Assembly: GCF_013363755.1 (NCBI RefSeq)
Contig: NZ_CP054840.1
Coordinates: forward strand, 634,001 to 698,000
Direction: 5' to 3'
Source of the DNA: Comamonas antarctica
Lineage (GTDB): Bacteria; Pseudomonadota; Gammaproteobacteria; Burkholderiales; Burkholderiaceae_C
Length of the DNA stretch: 64,000 bases
Part shown: one piece after another, positions 34,131-42,818 of the stretch
Layout of the letters: each line of letters starts with the position of its first letter
Position numbering within the stretch: the first letter of the stretch is position 1
Made by a program: the position numbers and the translations under genes
Notes under the pieces: generated by a model
Database searches by the model: none
What the model was told of the DNA's origin: nothing
The model's input: only the letters and a program-made list of their open reading frames with translations

Positions 34131-35084
34131 ATGCTTTTCTACATCCTGCGGCGCGTGCTCTATGCGCTGCCCATCGCGCTGGCCGTGAGCCTGATCTGCT
34201 TCCTGCTGGTGCATATCGCGCCCGGCGATCCGGTGAACGCCATCGTCTCGCCCGACGCGCCGGCCGAAGTCGTGGCCCAGGTGCGCGCCGAGTACGGGCT
34301 CGACAAGCCGCTGCCCGCGCAGTTCTTCCTCTGGCTGGGCCGGGTGCTGCAGGGCGACCTTGGCACCTCGCTGTCCTCGGGCCGGCCCGTGGTCGCCGAG
34401 CTGGCGGTGGCGGTGAAGAACACGCTGATGCTGTCGCTGGTCGCGGCGCTGATCGGCTTTGCCGCCGGCACGCTGCTGGGCATCGTGGCCGCCATCCGCC
34501 GCGGCCGCTGGCCCGACAAGATCGCCTCGGCGCTGGCCGCGGGCGGCGTGTCGCTGCCGCATTACTGGCTGGGAATGGTGCTGGTGGTGATCTTCAGCGT
34601 CACGCTGAACTGGCTGCCGGCGCTTGGCGCTGGCGCGGGCGGCTCCGAAGCCTGGGTGTGGGACTGGGAGCATGTGCAGTTCCTGGTGCTGCCGGCCATC
34701 ACGCTGAGCGTGATTCCCATGGGCATCGTCACGCGCACCGTGCGCGGCGTGGTCATCGAGATCCTGAACCAGGACTTCACCACCACGCTGCATGGCAAGG
34801 GCCTGCAGCCGCTGCGCATCGCGCTGCATGTGCTGAAGAACGCCGCGCCCGCGGTGCTGGCGGTGATGGGCCTGCAGCTGGGCTATCTGATGGGCGGCTC
34901 CATCCTGGTGGAAACGGTGTTCTCCTGGCCCGGCACGGGGCAACTGCTCAACGGCGCCATCTTCCAGCGCGACATCCCGGTGCTGCAGGGCACGATCCTG
35001 GTGCTGGCGCTGATTTTCGTGTTGCTCAACCTCACGGTGGACCTGCTGCAGACCACCCTCGACCCAAGGATCAAGCGCTCATGA
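34131..35084 (+). CDS. ABC transporter permease, DppB/OppB type
   Basis: This 317-residue permease opens MLFYILRRVLYALPIALAVS, has the typical large periplasmic loop after helix 1 (PGDPVNAIVSPDAP..., YGLDKPLPAQF), six helices, and the EAA-like coupling loop at LHGKGLQPLRIALHVLKNAA. The ATG at 34131 is preceded by AAGGAA. The stop overlaps the next permease start by four bases (ATGA). Confidence 0.93.
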   Translation: MLFYILRRVLYALPIALAVSLICFLLVHIAPGDPVNAIVSPDAPAEVVAQVRAEYGLDKPLPAQFFLWLGRVLQGDLGTSLSSGRPVVAELAVAVKNTLMLSLVAALIGFAAGTLLGIVAAIRRGRWPDKIASALAAGGVSLPHYWLGMVLVVIFSVTLNWLPALGAGAGGSEAWVWDWEHVQFLVLPAITLSVIPMGIVTRTVRGVVIEILNQDFTTTLHGKGLQPLRIALHVLKNAAPAVLAVMGLQLGYLMGGSILVETVFSWPGTGQLLNGAIFQRDIPVLQGTILVLALIFVLLNLTVDLLQTTLDPRIKRS

Positions 35085-35974
35085 CTTCCATCACTTCCCA
35101 CACGCTGCCTCCGGCAGCACTCCCCGCCGAACGCAGCGACAGCTACTGGCAGGGCGTGGCGCGGCGCGTTGGGCGCGATCCAGTGACGCTGGTCTGCGCC
35201 GCCATCCTGCTGCTGATGCTGCTGGCGATACTCGCCGCGCCCTGGCTCGCGCCGTACGACCCGCTGCAGGGCAGCCTGCTGCGGCGCCTGCAACCCATAG
35301 GCAGCCCGGGTCACCTGCTGGGCACCGACGAGCTGGGCCGCGACATGCTCAGCCGCCTGCTCTACGGCGGCCGGCTGTCGTGGTTCCTGGGCATCGTGCC
35401 GGTGCTGATCGCGGTGGTAATAGGCGCCGCGCTGGGCATCCTGGCCGGCTATGCGGGCGGCAGCACCAACATGCTGATCATGCGCACCACCGACGTGTTC
35501 TATGCGTTCCCCTCGGTGCTTCTGGCCGTGGCCATCAGCGGCGCACTGGGCCCGGGCATCACCAACGCCATGCTGTCGCTGAGCCTGGTGTTCATCCCGC
35601 AGGTGATACGCATTGCCGAGAGCACCACGACTTCGGTGCGCAACCTCGACTACATCGAGTCGGCGCGTGCCAGCGGCGCCTCGGTGCTGACCATCGTGCG
35701 CGTGCACCTGCTGCCCAACGTGCTGGGCCCGATCTTCGTCTACTCGACCAGCCTGATCAGCGTGGCCATGATCCTGGCCTCGGGCCTGTCCTTCCTCGGA
35801 CTGGGCACGCGCCCGCCCGATGCCGAATGGGGCCTGATGCTCAACACCCTGCGCACGGCTATCTACAATCAGCCGCTGCTCACCATGCTGCCGGGCATCT
35901 GCATCTTCGTCACCAGCGCGTGCTTCAATATGCTCAGCGACGGTTTGCGGTCTGCCATGGATGTAAAAAATTGA
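35081..35974 (+). CDS. ABC transporter permease, DppC/OppC type
   Basis: This 297-residue permease has the OppC layout: a cytoplasmic N-terminus, a first helix (LVCAAILLLMLLAILAAPWL), the family signature HLLGTDELGRDMLSRLLYGG, and the EAA loop at ESARASGASVLTIVRVHLLP. It couples with the OppB-type subunit to form the membrane channel. It is the last transport gene before the regulator, 32 bp downstream. Confidence 0.93.
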   Translation: MTSITSHTLPPAALPAERSDSYWQGVARRVGRDPVTLVCAAILLLMLLAILAAPWLAPYDPLQGSLLRRLQPIGSPGHLLGTDELGRDMLSRLLYGGRLSWFLGIVPVLIAVVIGAALGILAGYAGGSTNMLIMRTTDVFYAFPSVLLAVAISGALGPGITNAMLSLSLVFIPQVIRIAESTTTSVRNLDYIESARASGASVLTIVRVHLLPNVLGPIFVYSTSLISVAMILASGLSFLGLGTRPPDAEWGLMLNTLRTAIYNQPLLTMLPGICIFVTSACFNMLSDGLRSAMDVKN

Positions 35975-36006
35975 GTGCCGTTTGTTGACGTAGCCAGGAG
36001 TTTCGA

Positions 36007-36783
36007 TTGAAGGAGACCGCCCCATCTGCCGCCACGCCGGCCAAGACCGGCAGCGCCAAGGAGCCGCTGTACCGCCAGGTGGTCGCGGCGCTGCGCAGCG
36101 AGATCCTGCAGGGCCTGCACCCCGTCGGCCAGAACCTGCCCACCGAGGGCGAACTGGCCGAGCGCTTCCAGCTGAGCCGCCACACCATCCGTGAGGCGCT
36201 GCGCGAGCTGCGCCTCAACGGCGTGGTGGCCTCGCGCCGCGGCTCGGGTACGGTGGTGCTGAGCTCGACCACCGCGCAGTCGTATCTGCACGAAACCGGC
36301 TCGCTCGACGACCTGCTGCAGTACGCCGCCAGCCGGCTCGAGATCCGGCACACCAGGATTGCCGATGTCGCCGCGGCGCTCGTGCCCTGCCTCAACGGCG
36401 CCAGCCCGGCCCAGTGGCTGCGCCTCGAAGGCGTGCGCTTCGAGGAAGGCAATGCCCAGCCGTTCTGCTGGACCCAGGTCTATCTGCACCCCGACCACGC
36501 CGGCGTCGCGCGCCTGATTGGCAAGCGCAGCACGCCGGTCTACGAACTCATCGAGGAAACCTACGGCGTGCGCATCGGCGAAGCCGAGCAGACCATCCGC
36601 ATGTGCGAAGCCACCGACGAGGTGGCGGCGCTACTGGGCCTGGCGAAAAAGGCCACCGTGGTCGAGCTGCTGCGCGTCTATCGCCTGACCGACGGCAAGG
36701 TCGTCGAGATTTCGCGCAATCTCTATGCATCGACGCATTTCAGCCTGACATTCAAGCTGCGGCGCGCGGAAGTGGGGCGTTAG
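36007..36783 (+). CDS. GntR family transcriptional regulator, HutC/UTRA subfamily
   Basis: This 258-residue regulator starts with TTG at 36007; AGGAG lies seven bases upstream and no ATG fits. The winged helix is at about 13-80 (PTEGELAERFQLSRHTIREA), followed by a UTRA ligand domain (RLEGVRFEEGNAQPFCWTQV, TVVELLRVYRLTDGKVVEIS). UTRA proteins sense small metabolites such as amino-acid or sugar derivatives. Its place at the end of the ABC operon suggests feedback control of the transporter, with the divergent region 31760-32064 as a possible target. Confidence 0.92.
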   Translation: MKETAPSAATPAKTGSAKEPLYRQVVAALRSEILQGLHPVGQNLPTEGELAERFQLSRHTIREALRELRLNGVVASRRGSGTVVLSSTTAQSYLHETGSLDDLLQYAASRLEIRHTRIADVAAALVPCLNGASPAQWLRLEGVRFEEGNAQPFCWTQVYLHPDHAGVARLIGKRSTPVYELIEETYGVRIGEAEQTIRMCEATDEVAALLGLAKKATVVELLRVYRLTDGKVVEISRNLYASTHFSLTFKLRRAEVGR

Positions 36784-36795
36784 CAGGCCGTGGCC

Positions 36796-37713
36796 CTATG
36801 ACGGCGCCACACCCTGCTGCGTGAACAACTCGCCGATGAACTCCCGCAGCCACACCTTGGCCGGCTCCTGCGCAAAGCGCCGGCTCCAGTGCAGCGAGAC
36901 CGCGAAGCGGTGGCCGGGCAGGTCGGCATCCAGCAGGGCGTAGCCGCCGCGGCGCACGAAGCCGCAGGCGATCTCGTGGGGCATGACCACGGCCAGGTCG
37001 GTTTCGCTGACGATGGCCGGCACGGCAAGGAAGTGGGCTGCGGAAAGCCGGATGCGGTCGGTGAGTTCGAGCACCTGCAGGATGCGCAGGGTTTCGGAAT
37101 GCGAGCGCACGGCCACGAACTCCAGTTGGCGCAATGCGTCGACGCCCAGGCGCCGGCCCTTGGTAGCGGCGAGCAGCGGGTGGGCGCTGCGCAGCAGCAC
37201 GCAGTAGTGGTCGTGCAGCAGCACGCGGCGCTCGGTGCTCAGCACGCCCGGTAGAAAGCCGATGGCCGCGTCCAGCGTGCCGCGGTCGAGTGTCTCGGCA
37301 ATCTCCTCGACGGGCAGCGGCAGCGTCTCGATGCGGATGCCGGGCGCGCGCGCGCGCAGCGCCGCCATCAGCGCCGGCAGGAAGCGCGCCTCGCCGATAT
37401 CGCTCAGGTGGATGCGAAAGCGCTGCTGCGCGGCCTGCGGATCGAAGTCGCGCGCCTCGCCCAGGCCGACCTCGAGCGCGGCCAGCGCCGCGCGCACCAC
37501 GCGCGCCAGGCGCTCGGCGCGCGGCGTGGGGCGCACGCCGCCATGCACGCGCTCGAACAGCGCATTGCCCAGCAGCAGGCGCAGCCGCGTCACGGCCTGG
37601 CTCGCGGCGGGCTGCGACAGGCCCAGTTCCTCGGCCGCGCGGCTCACGCTGCGATGGCGGTAGACGGCGTCGAACACGCGCAGTAGGTTCAGATCGAGCT
37701 GGTTCATATCCAT
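36796..37713 (-). CDS. LysR family transcriptional regulator
   Basis: This 305-residue regulator has the LysR helix-turn-helix at the N-terminus (HRSVSRAAEELGLSQPAASQ) and a two-lobed co-inducer domain. MDMNQLDLNLLRVFDAVYRH places it in the NodD/PcpR-like subgroup that starts with 'LDLNLL'. It is divergent from the benzoylformate-decarboxylase-like gene with an 83-bp gap, so it most likely activates that gene in the presence of an aromatic or keto-acid inducer. The true start may be two codons downstream, at 37707. Confidence 0.92.
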   Translation of the reverse strand: MDMNQLDLNLLRVFDAVYRHRSVSRAAEELGLSQPAASQAVTRLRLLLGNALFERVHGGVRPTPRAERLARVVRAALAALEVGLGEARDFDPQAAQQRFRIHLSDIGEARFLPALMAALRARAPGIRIETLPLPVEEIAETLDRGTLDAAIGFLPGVLSTERRVLLHDHYCVLLRSAHPLLAATKGRRLGVDALRQLEFVAVRSHSETLRILQVLELTDRIRLSAAHFLAVPAIVSETDLAVVMPHEIACGFVRRGGYALLDADLPGHRFAVSLHWSRRFAQEPAKVWLREFIGELFTQQGVAPS

Positions 37714-37796
37714 CGGATGAATATCTCTTAGATGGTTTATTCAATTGCTGGAAATTATCACCGCGGGCACGATGCGCTGTACGCCAAGGAAATCCA

Positions 37797-39404
37797 ATGC
37801 AAGAGACACACCCCCAGAACTCCGCCCCCTTTACCGTGCGCCATGCCGTGATCGACCTGCTGCGCCAGCTGGGCATGACGCAGATCTTCGGCAACCCGGG
37901 CTCGACCGAGCTGCCGCTGTTTCGCGACTATCCCGAGGACTTCTCCTATGTGCTGGGCCTGCAGGAGGCGGTGGTCGTGGGCATGGCCGACGGCTATGCC
38001 CAGGCCACGCGCCGCGCGAGCTTCGTGAACCTGCACTCGGCCGCAGGCGTGGGCCATGCGATGGCCAACATCTTCACGGCGTTCAAGAACCGCACGCCGA
38101 TGGTGATCACCGCGGGCCAGCAGGCGCGCTCCATCCTGCAGTTCGATCCGTTCCTGCATTCGAACCAAGCCGCCGAGCTGCCCAAGCCCTATGTCAAGTG
38201 GAGCTGCGAGCCGGCGCGCGCCGAGGACGTGCCGCAGGCGCTGGCGCGCGCCTACTACATCGCCATGCAGGAGCCGCGCGGCCCGGTGCTGGTGTCGATT
38301 CCCGCCGACGACTGGGACCACCTGGCCGAACCCATCCAGGTGCGCGAAGTCGGTTTTGAAAGCCGGCCCGATCCGCGCGTGCTGGCGCTGATCGGCGCGG
38401 CGCTCGACGGCGCGCGCACGCCGGCGCTGGTCGTGGGCGCGGCCGTGGACCGCGGCGCGGCCTGGGACGCGGTGGTGGCGCTGGCCGAGCGCCACCAGGC
38501 GCGCGTGTTCGTGGCGCCGATGTCGGGGCGTTGCAGCTTTCCCGAGAACCATCCGCTGTTTGCAGGCTTCCTGCCCGCGATGCGCGAACGCATCGTGCAG
38601 CTGCTGGGCGGACATGACGTGGTGCTGGCCGTGGGCGCCGCCACCTTCACCTACCACGTCGAAGGCCAGGGCCCGCACATTCCCGAAGGCAGCGCGCTGT
38701 ACCAGCTGATCGAGGACCCGGCGATTGCCGCCTGGTCGCCCGTGGGCACGGCCGCCATCGGCAATATCCGCCTGGGCGTGCAGGAGCTGCTGGCGCGGCC
38801 CGCGCCGGCCGCGCGCGCCGAACCCGCGCGCCGCGCGCAGCCGCCGCGCGCGCAGCCGCCCGAAGCCGGCCAGCGCATGTCGGTGGCCTGGGCCATGCAG
38901 ACGCTGGCTGAGGTGCGCGACCCGCGCAGCATCATCGTCGAGGAGGCGCCCAGCTCGCGCTCCACCATCCAGGCCTACCTGCCGATCTTCCATTCGGCCA
39001 CCTTCTACACCATGTGCAGCGGCGGCCTCGGCCACAGCATGCCTGCGGCCGTGGGCGTGGCGCTGGCCGAACCCGCGAAGAAAGTCATTGCCGTGATCGG
39101 CGACGGCTCGAGCATGTATGCCATCCAGGCGCTGTGGAGCGCGGCCCAACTGCGGCTGCCGATCACCTTCGTGATCCTGAAGAACCGGCGCTATGCGGCG
39201 CTGCAGGAGTTCGCCAAGGTGTTTGGCTACCGCGACGGCGAGAAGGTCGAGGGCACGGAGCTGCCCGACATCGATTTCGTCGGCTTGGCCAAGGCCCAGG
39301 GCTGCGACGGCGTGCATGTCGAGGATGCGCTGCAGCTGCGCGCCGTGCTCGAATCGGCCATTGCCGCGCCACGGCCGATACTCGTCGAAGTCGAGGTCGC
39401 CTGA
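37797..39404 (+). CDS. mdlC: Thiamine-diphosphate enzyme, benzoylformate decarboxylase-like
   Basis: This 535-residue ThDP enzyme most resembles benzoylformate decarboxylase, which converts phenylglyoxylate to benzaldehyde and CO2. Residues matching the known active site are S36 (FGNPGSTELP), E57 (LGLQEAVVVGMADGYA), H80 (FVNLHSAAGVGHAM) and H287 (ATFTYHVEG). The ThDP/Mg motif starts at GDG 435-437 and reaches N463; the usual NNGTYGAL reads KNRRYAAL here, a small departure next to the metal site. A Pro/Ala/Arg-rich linker (about 334-357) separates the middle and C-terminal domains. The ATG at 37797 has AAGGA upstream. A Bug receptor follows and a LysR gene is divergent. The gene symbol is by resemblance. 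Confidence 0.85.
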   Translation: MQETHPQNSAPFTVRHAVIDLLRQLGMTQIFGNPGSTELPLFRDYPEDFSYVLGLQEAVVVGMADGYAQATRRASFVNLHSAAGVGHAMANIFTAFKNRTPMVITAGQQARSILQFDPFLHSNQAAELPKPYVKWSCEPARAEDVPQALARAYYIAMQEPRGPVLVSIPADDWDHLAEPIQVREVGFESRPDPRVLALIGAALDGARTPALVVGAAVDRGAAWDAVVALAERHQARVFVAPMSGRCSFPENHPLFAGFLPAMRERIVQLLGGHDVVLAVGAATFTYHVEGQGPHIPEGSALYQLIEDPAIAAWSPVGTAAIGNIRLGVQELLARPAPAARAEPARRAQPPRAQPPEAGQRMSVAWAMQTLAEVRDPRSIIVEEAPSSRSTIQAYLPIFHSATFYTMCSGGLGHSMPAAVGVALAEPAKKVIAVIGDGSSMYAIQALWSAAQLRLPITFVILKNRRYAALQEFAKVFGYRDGEKVEGTELPDIDFVGLAKAQGCDGVHVEDALQLRAVLESAIAAPRPILVEVEVA

Positions 39405-39454
39405 GCGCTGAACGCGCGCGCACCACAAGAAATATCTACAAGGAGACAAACACC

Positions 39455-40444
39455 ATGACAACCCATTCCCACGCCGCGCGCCGCCAGGGCCTGAAGGCTT
39501 TCTCGGCGCTGGCCCTGGCCGCGCTGGCGCTGCCCGCGCTGGCGCAGAACTGGCCCGAGAAGCCGGTGCGCCTGGTCGTGAACTTCGCGCCCGGCGGCGC
39601 CGCCGACGTGCTGGCGCGCGCGATCCAGCCGCAGCTGGCCAAGACCCTGGGCCAGCCGGTGATCATCGAGAACAAGCCCGGCGCGGGCGGCAACATCGGC
39701 ATCGCCGAAACCGTGCGCGCGGCCAAGGATGGCTACACGCTGCTGCTGAGCTCGGGCGGCGCGATCACCATCAATCCGATGATCTACGAAAAGCTCAGCT
39801 TCGACCCGGGGCGCGATCTCACGCCGGTCGCGGCCGTGGCGCGCGTGCATGTCTACCTCGAGACGCACCCGGATGTGCCGGCGAAGAACGTGGCGGAGTT
39901 CATCCAGTACCTCAAGGCCAATCCCGGCAAGGTCAGCTATGGCTCGCCGGGGCAGGGCAGCTCGCCGCACCTGGCCGGCGAGATGTTCAAGCGCATGGCC
40001 AAGGTCGATGCGGTGCATGCGCCCTACCGCGGCGCCGCGCCCGCGCTCAACGACGTGGTCAGCGGGCAACTGCAGTACTGGTTCGACCCGGGTCCGGGCC
40101 TCAAGCATGTGGAAGCCGGCAAGCTGCGCCTGCTGGCCGTGGGCAGCGCCGAGCGCTCGCCGCAGTATCCCAACGTGCCGACGCTGGCCGAGAGCGGCCT
40201 GCCGGGTTTCGATGCCGACACGCTGTTCGGCCTCTACGCGCCCACGGGCGTGCCCGACGTGGTGGTGAACAAGGTGCGCGAGGGCGTGGCCAAGGCCCTG
40301 GAGCAGAAGAACGTGCGCGACATCGTCGCCGGCCTGGGCGCGACGCCGGCAGTGATGACGCGCAAGCAGTTCATCGACCACCATGCGGTCGAGGCGCAGC
40401 GGTTTGGCGAGCTGGTGAAGAGCATTGGGCTCAAGGCGGATTGA
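39455..40444 (+). CDS. Bug-type (TctC) tripartite tricarboxylate transporter receptor
   Basis: This 329-residue periplasmic receptor has a signal peptide ending at LALPALAQ (about residue 31) and then NWPEKPVRLVVNFAPGGAAD, the Bug family ligand loop. AAGGAG precedes the ATG. It lies 50 bp after the ThDP enzyme gene and is probably co-transcribed. As with the first Bug gene, no membrane subunits are nearby. An aromatic keto acid or similar carboxylate is a reasonable guess for the ligand. Confidence 0.93.
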   Translation: MTTHSHAARRQGLKAFSALALAALALPALAQNWPEKPVRLVVNFAPGGAADVLARAIQPQLAKTLGQPVIIENKPGAGGNIGIAETVRAAKDGYTLLLSSGGAITINPMIYEKLSFDPGRDLTPVAAVARVHVYLETHPDVPAKNVAEFIQYLKANPGKVSYGSPGQGSSPHLAGEMFKRMAKVDAVHAPYRGAAPALNDVVSGQLQYWFDPGPGLKHVEAGKLRLLAVGSAERSPQYPNVPTLAESGLPGFDADTLFGLYAPTGVPDVVVNKVREGVAKALEQKNVRDIVAGLGATPAVMTRKQFIDHHAVEAQRFGELVKSIGLKAD

Positions 40445-40502
40445 GCGCGCTCGCGCAAAAGCATCGCTGCGCGACCGCAATCGTGCTCTCTGTCATCGAG
40501 GC

Positions 40503-40530
40503 TGCATCCAATTGCCTCCTGCCTGCGTAT
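40503..40530 (+). promoter_or_regulatory. Putative autoregulated ECF-sigma promoter
   Basis: TGCATCCA (40503-40510), a 15-bp spacer and CGTAT (40526-40530) lie about 85 bp upstream of the ECF sigma start. The same blocks stand upstream of the fasciclin and ferritin-like genes at 12.8-12.9 kb. ECF operons are usually transcribed by their own sigma factor. Confidence 0.6.
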
Positions 40531-40615
40531 AGCAAGGTATGCAAGCCCCGATCAAGCGGGTTTGCATCGAACCAACAGCGTCTGCGCAAGCGGGCGTTTT
40601 ACGCACAATGGCAGC

Positions 40616-41191
40616 ATGAGCGCCAATACACCGGACAGCGAGTTGATGGACCTTCTTGACCGCATTGCCGTGCACGAGGAGGCTGCGCTGAAGCAGCTTT
40701 ACGAGCACACCTCAGCCCGCCTTTACGGGCTGGCGCTGCGCATTCTCGGCAACAAGGAATGGGCCGAGGACGTGCTGCAGGACAGCTTCATCGGCGTGTG
40801 GCGCAATGCCGGCAGCTACCGCGCCTCGCTGAGTCCGCCCATGGCCTGGCTGGGCATGGTCGTGCGCGGCCGGGCGCTGGACTTCCTGCGCCGGCGCCGC
40901 GCCGAGCGCATGCATCTGAGCGTGACCCTGGAAGATGCCGAGGCTGCGCTGCCGGCCGACGACGCGCTCGGGCCGATGCAGCTGGCGCAGGCCAGCGAGC
41001 AGGCGCTGGTGCTGCACCAGTGCCTGCAGCGGCTCGAGCAGCCCCAGCGCGAGGTCGTGAGCCTGGCCTATCTGCGCGACCTGAGCCACAGCGAGCTGGC
41101 CAGCCAGCTCAAGCTGCCGCTGGGCACCGTCAAGTCGTGGATGCGCCGCAGCCTCGAACAACTGCGCAAATGCCTGGCGAGGCACGTCTGA
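40616..41191 (+). CDS. ECF RNA polymerase sigma factor (SigK/RpoE-like)
   Basis: This 191-residue sigma factor has region 2 (LYGLALRILGNKEWAEDVLQ, DSFIGVWRNAGSYRA, with PMAWLGMVVRGRALDFLRRR) and region 4 (LSHSELASQLKLPLGTVKSW). It lies 15 bp before a RskA-type anti-sigma gene, the standard pairing. The chosen ATG at 40616 (MSANTPDSEL) is one option; the next, at 40646, would shorten it by ten residues. Its predicted targets are its own operon and the fasciclin/ferritin-like pair, based on a shared promoter motif. Confidence 0.93.
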   Translation: MSANTPDSELMDLLDRIAVHEEAALKQLYEHTSARLYGLALRILGNKEWAEDVLQDSFIGVWRNAGSYRASLSPPMAWLGMVVRGRALDFLRRRRAERMHLSVTLEDAEAALPADDALGPMQLAQASEQALVLHQCLQRLEQPQREVVSLAYLRDLSHSELASQLKLPLGTVKSWMRRSLEQLRKCLARHV

Positions 41192-41206
41192 GCGGGAGCC
41201 ATCACC

Positions 41207-42022
41207 ATGAATCTGATCCAGAACCCCGAACTCCTCGACCGCCTGTCGGCCTGCTACGCCCTGGGCACGCTGCGTGGCGGCGCGCGCCGGCGCTTCGAAC
41301 AACTCGCGCGCGAACACGCGCAGGTGCGTGCCACCGCCTTGCTGTGGCAGGGCCGCTGGAGCGCGCTGTCCGAAGTGCAGGCGCCGGTGCAGCCCGATGC
41401 CGCCGTGTGGATTCGCATCGACAACCTGCTGCAGGCCGAGAAGGCGCGCGCCGACAAGTCGCCGCACCGGCGCAGCCAGCCGCCCGCGCGCACGCTTGCC
41501 TGGTGGCGCAACGCGGCCTGGGGCGGCGCATTTGCGACCGTGGCCGCAGTCACGGTGGGCCTGTGGGCGCACCAGGACCTGCGCCAGTCGAGCCAGCAGC
41601 AGCTGGCGCAGCTGCAGGGCCAGGTGCAGACGTCGCAGGTGGCTTTGCAGAACGCGCAGGCCGCCTTGCAGGCCGCGCCGCAGATCCAGTACGTGGCCGT
41701 GCTGGCCGACGGCAAGCAGGATCCGTCGATGCTGGTGACCTTCGATGCGCGCCAGAACCGGCTGGTGCTGCAGCGCGTCGGCGGCTTCCGCGAGGGCGAG
41801 AACCAATCGCTGCAGCTTTGGGCGCTGCCGCCCCAGGGCGCGCCGCGTTCGCTGGGCGTGCTGGGCGAAGGCCGGCTGGAGCAGATCCCGACCCAGGAAG
41901 CCCAGGTGCAGGCCGTGCCCGCGCTGGCCATCAGCCTCGAGCCCAAGGGCGGCGTGCCCAGCGAGACCGGGCCGACCGGACCGGTGCTGTTCACCGGGGC
42001 GCTGATCCGCAAGGATGTGTAG
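41207..42022 (+). CDS. RskA-type membrane anti-sigma factor
   Basis: This 271-residue protein holds the sigma factor inactive at the inner membrane. The cytoplasmic N-terminus (LLDRLSACYALGTLRGGARR, with LWQGRWSALSE) is the sigma-binding part, a single helix follows (WWRNAAWGGAFATVAAVTVG, about 99-118), then a Gln/Ala-rich coiled segment and the periplasmic RskA domain (PSMLVTFDARQNRLVLQRVG, GLWALPP-like SLQLWALPPQGAPRSLGVLG). No zinc-binding HxxxCxxC motif is present, so release is more likely by proteolysis than by redox. Confidence 0.92.
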   Translation: MNLIQNPELLDRLSACYALGTLRGGARRRFEQLAREHAQVRATALLWQGRWSALSEVQAPVQPDAAVWIRIDNLLQAEKARADKSPHRRSQPPARTLAWWRNAAWGGAFATVAAVTVGLWAHQDLRQSSQQQLAQLQGQVQTSQVALQNAQAALQAAPQIQYVAVLADGKQDPSMLVTFDARQNRLVLQRVGGFREGENQSLQLWALPPQGAPRSLGVLGEGRLEQIPTQEAQVQAVPALAISLEPKGGVPSETGPTGPVLFTGALIRKDV

Positions 42023-42073
42023 TCGTCCACGTCGATCTGGGGCGGTCTTCAGTTCACAACGCTCAAACTGGTA

Positions 42074-42176
42074 TGGTCCAGCAGGGGGGCAGCGAGGAAG
42101 GGCCGCCCCGCACCGAGGCTGCCGTCCCCCTCCACCGAAGGTTGAGAGGGGGAAGCGGCGCAGCCGCTCAGGGGGT
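42074..42176. repeat. Comamonadaceae-type intergenic repeat with two hairpins
   Basis: Between the convergent stops at 42022 and 42186 is a G/C-tract element. CCCCCTC (42126-42132) pairs with GAGGGGG (42146-42152), and AGCGGC (42154-42159) pairs with GCCGCT (42163-42168). Elements with the same GGGGG-AAGCGGCGCAGCCGCTCAGGGGG flavour are spread through many Comamonadaceae genomes. Here it may also end transcription from both sides. Confidence 0.65.
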
Positions 42177-42185
42177 GCTTCCTAT

Positions 42186-42704
42186 TTAAGTCGGCCAGAC
42201 CCACATGATGGCGCTGGTCATGACCAGGTAACGCAGGAACTTGCCGATCGCCATATAGAACAGGCAGGGCCAGAACGGCAGGCGCAGCCAGCCCGCGACC
42301 GCGCACAGCGGGTCGCCGACCAGCGGCAACCAGCTCAGCAGGCAGGCCTTGGCGCCGAAGCGGCGCAGCCAGATGCGCGCCTTGCGCTCATGGCGCGAGG
42401 GCTGGCGCGGCTCCTTGCGCGGCGCCGCGCCTTCGACGAGACGGGCTTGCCTGGCCTTCTCCCAGGCCTTGTGCGCGCCCAGGCCCATCCACCAGCTGAT
42501 CGCGCCGCCCAGGGTATTGCCCGCGGTCGCCACGAAGATCGCCTGCCAGAACAGCTCGGGATTGAGGTGCAGCAGGCCGGCCACGGCGGGTTCGGAGCCC
42601 AGCGGCAGCAGCGTCGCCGAGATCAGGGCGACCAGGAATACCGTGCTCAGCCCGAATTGGGGCAGGGACAGATACTCCAGCAGCTGATGCAACCATATTT
42701 CCAT
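42186..42704 (-). CDS. YqaA family (DedA-like) membrane protein
   Basis: This 172-residue inner-membrane protein starts MEIWLHQLLEYLSLPQFGLS and has the YqaA pattern: ISATLLPLGSEPAVAGLLHL, ATAGNTLGGAISWWMGLGAH, and FGAKACLLSWLPLVGDPLCA, with about four helices. YqaA proteins belong to the SNARE-associated/DedA group, which is tied to phospholipid flipping and envelope homeostasis. The longer upstream frame lacks a sensible start. Confidence 0.9.
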   Translation of the reverse strand: MEIWLHQLLEYLSLPQFGLSTVFLVALISATLLPLGSEPAVAGLLHLNPELFWQAIFVATAGNTLGGAISWWMGLGAHKAWEKARQARLVEGAAPRKEPRQPSRHERKARIWLRRFGAKACLLSWLPLVGDPLCAVAGWLRLPFWPCLFYMAIGKFLRYLVMTSAIMWVWPT

Positions 42705-42818
42705 TTGAGCGCAAGTGTAGGGTGGGACCGCCGGTGCAAATGTAGGCCTGCACTGGCTTGTCTTTGCGTGGTCCAAGGTTAAGGTAACAACTGGATAAAT
42801 AAAAAGAGGTGCCGCGCC

